Positions 7,601 to 12,255 of a stretch of DNA of 12,255 nt are shown here, in pieces. The DNA comes from an uncultured Lachnospiraceae bacterium. Its GTDB lineage: Bacteria; Bacillota; Clostridia; Lachnospirales; Lachnospiraceae. Both the position numbers and the translations under genes were made by a program. The notes beneath the pieces are model-generated. The model had not been told where the DNA came from. It did not search any database and worked only from the letters and a program-made list of their open reading frames with translations. The stretch spans positions 1 to 12,255 of the forward strand of contig CACWUI010000026.1 of assembly GCA_902764045.1 (NCBI GenBank), read 5' to 3'. Every line of letters begins with the position of its first letter. Position 1 is the stretch's first letter.

Positions 7601-7928
7601 TGCCGCCCTCCGATCTACTTCTTCTTGGCGCCCTCCTATTTACCGGAAGTTCCAGATCCTGCAATGTCCTCCCCAGCACATCATCCTTAGCGATAAGCAA
7701 CAGATCCTCCTGCATCCCTATAGCAAGCAGCACGGATGCATATATCCCCATGGCAACTGAAGGCGCTCCTTTCTCCACCGCCCAGATGGTAGCCCTGCTC
7801 ACACCGGCTCTCTCTGCCACAAGCTCTACGCTAAGCTTTCTCCGAAGACGGGCAAGTTTGATCTGCTCACCCATTTTTTTCAATATCTCCTCTGTCTGAG
7901 GAAGTAATACAACCTTTTTTCTTCCCAT
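7590..7928 (-). CDS. hipB: HipB-family helix-turn-helix antitoxin
   Basis: HipB antitoxins bind HipA and repress their own operon. The 112-residue product has an XRE-type domain from about residue 19 to 75, with MGEQIKLARLRRKLS followed by the helix-turn-helix VAERAGVSRATIWAVEKG. The C-terminal LLIAKDDVLGRTLQDLEL is typical of its family, and the tail is basic (NRRAPRRSRS). I place the start at 7928 because the MGRKK..LLP opening matches homologues. The upstream extension to 8090 crosses the promoter. An ATG at 7874 behind a GAGGAG with a 12-base gap is the alternative. If 7928 is right, the predicted transcript start is only about 4 bases before the ATG, so the mRNA is nearly leaderless. Confidence 0.9.
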   Translation of the reverse strand: MGRKKVVLLPQTEEILKKMGEQIKLARLRRKLSVELVAERAGVSRATIWAVEKGAPSVAMGIYASVLLAIGMQEDLLLIAKDDVLGRTLQDLELPVNRRAPRRSRSEGGNEE

Positions 7929-7938
7929 AACATCTATA

Positions 7939-7980
7939 ATTATAGACATAACATAATATATGTCAATATTTATAAATATT
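7939..7980 (-). promoter_or_regulatory. Consensus hipBA promoter with built-in HipB-type operator
   Basis: Perfect TTGACA (7966-7961) and TATAAT (7944-7939) boxes are 16 bases apart on the minus strand. GACATA (7945-7950) and TATGTC (7959-7964) form an inverted repeat with an 8-base spacer that fills the gap between the two boxes. E. coli HipB operators have the same geometry (TATCC-N8-GGATA). A 16-bp perfect palindrome, AATATTTATAAATATT, at 7965-7980 overlaps the -35 box and could be a second site. Repression by HipB or HipBA is inferred from family behaviour. Confidence 0.75.
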
Positions 7981-8020
7981 ATAAGCCAAAAAAAAGACAG
8001 GACGGTAAATAGCAGGCCGA

Positions 8021-8135
8021 GAGTCCCGTTTGTACTCCAAGAGTCCCTCTTTGTAAATGAGATTCTTGTTTTGTAAACGAGATTCCCCATTTGTAAACAA
8101 CTTTCCCGTTTTGTAAACGAAAATCCCGGATTTTC
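8021..8135. repeat. Tandem array of a 20-bp unit, iteron-like
   Basis: Units begin at 8021, 8041, 8061, 8081, 8101 and 8121 (the last is partial), with exactly 20-base spacing. The shared core is TTTGTAAACGA followed by GATTCCCG. The best-matching units are 8061-8080, 8081-8100 and 8101-8120; the outer ones have drifted. The array lies 55 bases upstream of the hipBA promoter and about 150 bases past the transposase stop. It may be the subterminal protein-binding region of the IS30-type element or an unrelated iteron array. Confidence 0.75.
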
Positions 8136-8287
8136 ATCTGTACATTTACATGATATAATGCGTTCAGCAGAAAAGTGCGTACAAAAACCAGAGATCGATT
8201 CACTCTCGAAATTTTTGTATTCGGAGAATCCATCCCTCTTTTGGATTGGTTTTTAATTGGTTTCTGGCGGCTTAAGCAGATTTTCTG

Positions 8288-8800
8288 TTACTTTTTGAGA
8301 AGTTTCGGCTTTAAGATGATGTTTTCGGAGGCAACCGGTGAACATCCGAGTTTCTTAAGCAGGTCTTCTCCGTAATAAAAGCTGAACGCGTCGTATGGGC
8401 TACGGTTGTTCAGCTTTTTTCTTTTATATGAGTTGATGTGATTCATCATCAGAAAGATATCTTCCTGTGTAAGATCATCAAAACTACTCCCTTTTGGAAG
8501 AATGCGGCGAATCAGTTCATGGTTCACTTCGCAGGACCCCTTTTGATAAGGAGAGCTCGGATCACAGTAAAATACTTTCGTCCTCAAACAGGGAACTGTA
8601 TCACGATATTCGATTTCTTTCGGATTTGAGAATTCACTCCCGTTATCCGTAAGGATCACCGGAAAAAGCTTATTAAATGCTTTTGCTCCAAGGACTCTGT
8701 CAATGGCATTGATGATGCGTATCACAGAACCGGATGTATTTGCATCACGAAGGAACGCCAGCATAAAGCTTGTCTCTACGAAATGTATTGTAAGCAGGCA
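8288..8800 (-). pseudogene. IS30-family transposase, C-terminal fragment
   Basis: IS30 transposases are DDE recombinases. This fragment keeps the second half of the catalytic domain: GCLLTIHFVETSFMLAFLRD at the start, TDNGSEFSNP with the second catalytic Asp, and YCDPSSPYQKGSCEVNHELIRRILPKG with the catalytic Glu. Family-typical IFLMMNHINSYKRKKLNNRSPYDAF and a short tail LKPKLLKK follow. The N-terminal helix-turn-helix and the first Asp are missing. The first in-frame ATG is at 8764, but homology continues upstream to about 8800 without a start, where the sequence passes into an unrelated gene remnant. It is therefore inactive in transposition. Confidence 0.88.
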
Positions 8801-9217
8801 TCCACATTTGCACAGGGCTGGTCTTTTTCTTTCAGGTAACGGCCGTAGTATTCCAGAAGCTTTTCTCCGCCTTTCGGCTCTCCGGTGTAGTGCTCAAGGT
8901 TCAGGTAGTCGCAGGTGTAGTCATCGTCAAGGAAGGCGTCATTTTCATCATAGGCGTAGCCGTAGGCGATCATGTCGCTGTAGTCGCAGCCTTCCCGGGG
9001 TTTGCCGTCACGTTTCGTTTGTTCCTGTTTGTACCAGGGAACGATACCGGTGAGCACAAAGGGGGTTTTTCGTAGTGCGTCGCAGACGATGTCCCCTTCT
9101 TCAAATGGTATAGGGAAGTCGTACCAGAAAGGACTGCTGGAGGGGGTCGAATGTGTATTGTTTTGCTTTGAGGTATTCGCGTATGTCGCGGGAATTTATG
9201 AATTCGTATATGTCCAT
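8776..9217 (-). pseudogene. Broken gene remnant fused to the transposase fragment
   Basis: A gene start is visible at 9217, with AGGAG 8 bases upstream, encoding MDIYEFINSRDIREYLK, an opening I associate with small accessory proteins of clostridia without being able to name a function. That frame stops at 9101. The neighbouring (+1) frame is open across it and gives FWYDFPIPFEEGDIVCDALRKTPFVLTG and then an acidic, Tyr-rich stretch (YSDMIAYGYAYDENDAFLDDDYTCDYLNLEHY), ending at a TAG at 8776-8778 inside the transposase homology. So the gene carries a frameshift or internal deletion near 9130-9170 and lost its 3' end at the IS junction near 8800. I do not recognise the product. Confidence 0.6.
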
Positions 9218-9242
9218 TTGGGGGTCTCCTTTTTTTGTTGTT

Positions 9243-9255
9243 TACATTTACATGA
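9243..9255. repeat. 13-bp direct repeat flanking the IS/remnant zone (mate at 8141-8153)
   Basis: TACATTTACATGA is identical and in the same orientation at 8141-8153 and 9243-9255, about 1.1 kb apart. It brackets the transposase fragment and the broken gene. IS30 target duplications are only 2-3 bp, so this is not a standard target duplication. It may be a recombination scar or chance. Confidence 0.45.
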
Positions 9256-9279
9256 CAGGTAACTTTCTGATCAGAGTAT

Positions 9280-9310
9280 AAAAAAAGATGTAGCACATAA
9301 ATGTCACATC
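9280..9310 (-). terminator. Probable intrinsic terminator of the AAA_14/DUF4143 ATPase gene
   Basis: On the minus strand GATGTGACAT and its partly matching ATGTGCTACATC form a weak, bulged stem (9310-9287), followed at once by seven T (9286-9280). It lies about 28 bases after the ATPase stop. The stem is poor in G+C, so termination may be incomplete. Confidence 0.5.
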
Positions 9311-9337
9311 AAAAAAATATTCAGGTTATTTGCTGTT

Positions 9338-10699
9338 TTATTTTTTGTTTATCACAGTATCGGAACTAAATTTTTCTTTTAAATATTCCTTCAACTTGAA
9401 TGCGCAGAAGTAAGGAAAGGTATATATATCATTTGCATGACCAACATTGAAATTTCCGAGCTTTATACCATATGAAATATCACTGTATGTCCTGTTTTCA
9501 ATCAACTCTGCCAATGATTTAGACTGATTATTGCCTGATTTAACCTCAACGGGAATTAAATCGTTTTGTGTTCTAACAAAGAAATCTTCTTCAAGGGAAG
9601 AGTTGTTTTTTTTGTAATAAAAAAGCCCAAATCCCTGTTTCACAAATGCTTCTGCAACAAAATTCTCGTACAATGCGCCTTTATACACACCAAGATTTTT
9701 ATTTATCCTTAGGTCATCTTGTGCTTCTTCATCCAATGCAGATACCAATAGCCCCGTATCGGGATAATAAATCTTATATTTATTTTCTACGATATTTCCT
9801 TTTAACGGAAGTTCCGGAAATTGTAAGCAATTACACTCAACTATAACACCGGCATCTTTTAGCCATTCTATACATCCGGTATATTCCCGCGATCTGGCAT
9901 TCTTCTCGACCTTATTAAACTGAAATTTCTTATTTCCCTTAGCAAGTTGTGCCGGAATGCTCCTGTACACTCGTATGATCTTAGCCTGATCAATACCCTC
10001 TGCGTACTTTCTTACATCTTCTTCATAATCAAGCCGTATCTGCTCCTGTACATCAAGTGTTCCTGAAAATGTTCCGGTTTCTATATATATTTTAACAACT
10101 TCCGGCATACCACCCAGGACACAAAAATCAAGAAACAATGACTTAAATACAGAGGATTCATTCTCATTAAATGGCTTGTTATCCAGCATATGCTGAAGGA
10201 TAGAGTCAATCTGTTCCTGCGAATAACCCTTAGCCCAAAGAAATTCCTCAAAATCCATTGAATGCATTTCATAATCAGTTTTTGCGCCAACACTGTTGCT
10301 GTGGATTTTTTTGTAATTTATCCCAAGCATTGATCCGCTGCATATGACATCGTAGCCGGCATCAATCTTAAAGGATTTTAAGGTGGTTGCAATGTCCGGA
10401 TTTTCCTGTATCTCGTCAAAAAGGATGATCGTTTTATCAGGAATAAACTTTTTTGACGGATCTGCCAGGGTAATATTTTTTATAACGCTGCCAACATCAT
10501 AACCGTCTGCCAGTATATTTATGAATTTTTTCTCTAAAGCAAAGTTTATATATACTACATTTTCATAATTAGATTTGGCAAAATGCAAAAGTGATTCGGT
10601 TTTTCCGATCTGTCTGGCTCCTTTTACTATAAGCGGTTTATGCGATGGATCTTCTTTCCATTTTTTTAAGTAGTCATCTATCTTTCGTCTGTAATACAT
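9338..10699 (-). CDS. AAA_14 / DUF4143 family ATP-binding protein
   Basis: The 453-residue protein has the two-domain plan of this family. The N-terminal AAA ATPase has Walker A GARQIGKT (27-34), Walker B IILFDEIQE (91-99) and a sensor-like ICSGSMLG (119-126). The C-terminal DUF4143 part ends in a nuclease-fold-like patch, with Asp372 followed by PVEVKSG (383-389), resembling the D...ExK pattern of restriction-endonuclease folds. Such proteins are common accessory genes in gut Firmicutes and Bacteroidetes. Their role is not established. I chose the ATG at 10699 because GGAGG lies 8 bases upstream; the frame reaches 10732 without another ribosome site. It has its own promoter and terminator and is apparently transcribed alone. 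Confidence 0.9.
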   Translation of the reverse strand: MYYRRKIDDYLKKWKEDPSHKPLIVKGARQIGKTESLLHFAKSNYENVVYINFALEKKFINILADGYDVGSVIKNITLADPSKKFIPDKTIILFDEIQENPDIATTLKSFKIDAGYDVICSGSMLGINYKKIHSNSVGAKTDYEMHSMDFEEFLWAKGYSQEQIDSILQHMLDNKPFNENESSVFKSLFLDFCVLGGMPEVVKIYIETGTFSGTLDVQEQIRLDYEEDVRKYAEGIDQAKIIRVYRSIPAQLAKGNKKFQFNKVEKNARSREYTGCIEWLKDAGVIVECNCLQFPELPLKGNIVENKYKIYYPDTGLLVSALDEEAQDDLRINKNLGVYKGALYENFVAEAFVKQGFGLFYYKKNNSSLEEDFFVRTQNDLIPVEVKSGNNQSKSLAELIENRTYSDISYGIKLGNFNVGHANDIYTFPYFCAFKLKEYLKEKFSSDTVINKK

Positions 10700-10722
10700 T
10701 TTTACTACCTCCGGGTAAATAG

Positions 10723-10751
10723 ATAGTAACACAAAAAAATAGCGACTTCAA
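10723..10751 (-). promoter_or_regulatory. Candidate promoter of the AAA_14 ATPase gene
   Basis: TTGAAG (10751-10746) and TACTAT (10728-10723) are 17 bases apart on the minus strand, about 24 bases before the ATG at 10699. Both boxes match consensus at four of six positions. Confidence 0.5.
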
Positions 10752-10841
10752 TGAGTTATCCCACATTTTATGAGCCTCTTTTACTCAATTTTACACATTT
10801 TCATTTTTGCAATAATAGCAAGAACTCTCGTTCCTGTCCCC

Positions 10842-10896
10842 TTTTTATCGTCTATATCCTATAATATTGCGTATTTTTATCGTATATGCACGATAA
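10842..10896. repeat. Repeated TTTTTATCGT and an inverted repeat in the gap after the SGNH gene
   Basis: TTTTTATCGT occurs at 10842-10851 and 10874-10883. The second copy pairs with ACGATAA at 10890-10896, giving 7-bp perfect arms around 6 bases (10877-10896), 11 bases past the SGNH stop. The minus strand lacks a T-run after the stem, so it looks more like a protein-binding site than an intrinsic terminator. I see no gene in 10752-10906. Confidence 0.4.
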
Positions 10897-10906
10897 TATC
10901 ATGTTT

Positions 10907-11536
10907 TTATTGCTTCAGTATATTCATCTCTACCAGTTTTTTATACACCGCTTCCCCTATTTTTTCATGTCCCTCTTTGTCCAGATGCACGTCATCTATG
11001 ACACTCGGCTCTGCGAATTCTGACGCCGCCAGAAATCCGCAGCCTCTTTTCAGGGCGATGTCATGATACACGGATATCAGTTCACGGCACACATTTACAG
11101 ACCCGGTATCAAACTTAGGATCCTTCCCGATCTCGTGCACATTTTCACCGATCATGACCGGGGATATCAACAGTATCCTTTCCGGCGGCACGCTGGTCTC
11201 CAGCAGATCCATACACTGTTCCATCCCTTTTCCGATAGTTTCGGCAGTAGCTTTATAGGATGTCTTGCAGTCATTAGTTCCAAGCATTATGATCGCAGCA
11301 TGTACAGGCAAATGTGACTCCAGTATCCCGGGTAGCGTTTTCAGACCATTTCTGCCCGGCCTTGTGGGATCATCAAAGATCGTAGTCCTCCCGTTCAGGC
11401 CCTCTTCGATCACCAGGGCATCATTGCATTTCTTCTGCAAAATGCCCGTCCAACGCGTTGCCTCGTCGTATCTTTCCTTTGTCCCCGGATTAAATCCCCA
11501 GGTATTCGAATCTCCGTATGCAAGAATCCTGTTCAT
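10907..11536 (-). CDS. SGNH/GDSL-family hydrolase (arylesterase-like)
   Basis: SGNH enzymes hydrolyse esters through a Ser-His-Asp triad. The 209-residue product shows block I YGDSNTWG with Ser10, block II EGLNGRTT (45-52) supplying the oxyanion Gly, block III LGTND (85-89) with Asn88, and block V DDVHLDKEGH with Asp181 and His184. The GDSNTWG opening and the GRTT stretch put it near arylesterases/acyltransferases of the GDSLTWG type rather than near secreted TesA-like lipases. There is no signal peptide, so it is probably cytoplasmic. AGAGGTG lies about 5 bases before the ATG. A possible 57-residue gene precedes it by 32 bases. The substrate cannot be read from sequence. Confidence 0.92.
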   Translation of the reverse strand: MNRILAYGDSNTWGFNPGTKERYDEATRWTGILQKKCNDALVIEEGLNGRTTIFDDPTRPGRNGLKTLPGILESHLPVHAAIIMLGTNDCKTSYKATAETIGKGMEQCMDLLETSVPPERILLISPVMIGENVHEIGKDPKFDTGSVNVCRELISVYHDIALKRGCGFLAASEFAEPSVIDDVHLDKEGHEKIGEAVYKKLVEMNILKQ

Positions 11537-11568
11537 GGTTCACCTCTTTTATGTAAATGTTTCAAAGA

Positions 11569-11742
11569 TCATTTCTTTATGGTTTCTGCGCAGGTCAATA
11601 TTCTTCCGCTTTGTTTTTTCTCACCGCAACAAGATTTTTCCTGCTGACCCTCTTCTTTTCTGATCATATTTTCAACGGTCGTATCCAGCCTCACAAACCC
11701 GCCTTGTGTTGATCCGTTACTATATTCTTTTAAAACTTTCAT
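11569..11742 (-). CDS. Possible small Cys-containing protein (57 residues), unrecognised
   Basis: An ATG at 11742 opens a 57-residue frame ending 32 bases before the SGNH gene. The product is hydrophilic with no membrane segment, begins MKVLKEYSNG, and has Cys38-Cys39 and Cys51 in a Lys-rich tail (KSCCGEKK, LTCAETIKK). AGGAG at 11758-11754 is 11 bases from this ATG, longer than ideal. The same AGGAG is 4 bases from another ATG (11749) that would make only a 9-residue peptide ending in TAG. That leaves two readings: a real small gene in an operon with the SGNH hydrolase, or a leader region. It lies close to the suspected join, so its promoter may be missing. Confidence 0.4.
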   Translation of the reverse strand: MKVLKEYSNGSTQGGFVRLDTTVENMIRKEEGQQEKSCCGEKKQSGRILTCAETIKK

Positions 11743-11758
11743 AAAACATAATTCTCCT

Positions 11759-11785
11759 AAAACATTTCAGTTTTTTAATTTCAGA
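11759..11785. other. Suspected join between bacterial and foreign A+T-rich DNA
   Basis: To the left, G+C and gene signals match the rest of the window. To the right the sequence is extremely A+T-rich, with a single plus-strand frame. The stretch TTTTTTAATTTCAG at 11771-11784 looks like the 3' end of a eukaryotic intron, and coding similarity begins directly after it. The exact join point cannot be fixed from sequence alone. Confidence 0.55.
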
Positions 11786-12255
11786 TCATTAAAATACAAT
11801 GAATTAATTTATCCAAAAAATCAAAAAATTTGTGATAAATTATGTGTTGTATTAGAAGGAAATATTATAGATAAAGTAATAAATAAAATCGAAGCAAAAA
11901 GATATGAAATATTATATGAAGATCAATTAGTTAATAATAGTACAGGATCAATAAAACATGATTTATTAGCAGAACCTGATTGTATTTTGGCAGAAATTGA
12001 CTATACTAAATTTAAAGAATTAATAGGTGGTGATTTAAAAACTGCACAAACAAAATCAAATCAATTAAAATCATTTGGTAATATATCTCTTTTTAGAATA
12101 TTAAGTGATGAAAAATTAGAATTTTTACAAAATAATTTAAAAATAGAAAAATTTCAAAATGGTAAAAAAATAATAAATCAAGGAGATATCGGTGATAAAT
12201 TATTTATAATAAAAAATGGCCGTGTGGATTTTTTTGTAAATTCTCGTTATATTCG
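11786..12255 (+). CDS. Partial eukaryotic (protist-type) cGMP-dependent protein kinase, cyclic-nucleotide-binding region
   Basis: One frame is open for 156 codons to the window edge. Its first third (KYNELIYPKNQKICDKLCVVLEGN) and the following stretch to EIDYTKFKELIG read as a cyclic-nucleotide-binding domain. A linker, SFGNISLFRILSDEKLEFLQNNL, leads into the next such domain, whose opening EKFQNGKKIINQGDIGDKLFIIKNGRVDFFV has the canonical G-x-x-I-x-x-Q-G-D-x-G-D-x-x-F-I-I-x-x-G spacing. The order matches the last two nucleotide-binding domains of apicomplexan/ciliate PKG, as I recall the Plasmodium protein. Codons are almost all A/T-ending, Gln is always CAA, and there is no ribosome site or start codon. 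A preceding TTTCAG suggests an intron boundary. It is most likely protist DNA, not a bacterial gene. Confidence 0.7.

Larger units (their letters stand above)
8021..8800 (-). mobile_element. Remnant of an IS30-family element
   Basis: The region combines a 5'-truncated IS30-type transposase with a repeat-rich 3' flank. The left part of the element is gone, and I could not identify terminal inverted repeats or a target duplication. The right limit of the element is uncertain: I placed it at the tandem array on the assumption that the array belongs to the element. Confidence 0.4.

Noticed and set aside
8021..8135. CRISPR array
   Set aside because: The 20-base units are directly adjacent with no spacers between them, and no cas genes are present.
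8131..8159. Plus-strand TTTTCA-N17-TATAAT that could drive antisense RNA against the transposase fragment
   Set aside because: The -35 match is weak, no plus-strand gene follows, and the target is already dead.
7979..8233. 84-residue minus-strand open frame upstream of hipB
   Set aside because: It reads through the 20-bp tandem array and AT-rich promoter DNA, has no ribosome site, and resembles no family; its periodicity comes from the DNA repeat.
8703..9262. Several plus-strand frames of 60-116 residues
   Set aside because: They are antisense to the transposase fragment and the broken gene; compositions rich in Arg, Cys or Val without family features.
10877..10896. Intrinsic terminator for the SGNH gene
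   Set aside because: The stem is perfect, but on the minus strand it is followed by A rather than T, so I list it only as an inverted repeat.
10770..11066. 98-residue hydrophobic plus-strand frame
   Set aside because: Much of it is antisense to the well-supported SGNH gene, and it has no ribosome site. Hydrophobicity is expected from the reverse complement of a charged coding sequence.

Overview
The window looks like DNA from a low-to-mid G+C Gram-positive bacterium, probably a Lachnospiraceae-type Clostridium relative. The signs are strong AGGAG-type ribosome binding sites, TTGACA/TATAAT promoters, an IS30-type transposase fragment of a kind I know from clostridia, and the general look of the proteins. 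All bacterial genes are on the minus strand. The last ~470 bases differ sharply. They are extremely A+T-rich, coded on the plus strand, and read as part of a eukaryotic cGMP-dependent protein kinase regulatory region. This fits a metagenome contig (for example from a gut or rumen with ciliates or other protists) joined to foreign DNA near 11760-11785.

Layout, left to right. (1) 1-3001: a restriction-modification operon read leftwards: vsr-type endonuclease, Sau3AI-like (GATC-type) restriction endonuclease, then a 5-methylcytosine methyltransferase that runs off the left edge. A good promoter precedes vsr. A 15-bp palindrome with GATC at both ends sits in the gap before the methyltransferase. 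(2) 3143-3728: a single gene fusing an XRE-type helix-turn-helix to a minimal nucleotidyltransferase (MNT) domain, with no HEPN partner. Its promoter is covered by an unusually regular array of TGCA sites. (3) 3850-7980: a tight five-gene run, hipB-hipA-HAD phosphatase-flavodoxin-fold NAD(P)H oxidoreductase-patatin-like phospholipase, apparently read from one consensus promoter with a HipB-type operator between its -35 and -10 boxes. (4) 8021-9260: a decayed mobile-element zone with a 20-bp-period tandem array, a 5'-truncated IS30-family transposase, and a frameshifted or internally deleted remnant of another gene fused directly to it. (5) 9280-10751: a stand-alone AAA_14/DUF4143 ATPase with its own promoter and terminator. 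(6) 10842-11742: an SGNH/GDSL hydrolase and a possible 57-residue small gene upstream. (7) 11786-12255: the foreign kinase fragment.

How the parts work together: the R-M genes form one defence module, with Vsr expected to repair T:G mismatches made when methylated cytosines deaminate. hipBA is a toxin-antitoxin pair whose transcript seems to continue into three metabolic-type enzymes. The HTH-MNT gene and the ATPase are single accessory genes of the kind found in defence or mobile regions. Together this reads as an accessory island with IS scars. I do not see a clearly new multi-gene system. The items most worth testing are the HTH-MNT operator array, the hipBA-linked enzyme operon and the iteron-like 20-bp array.
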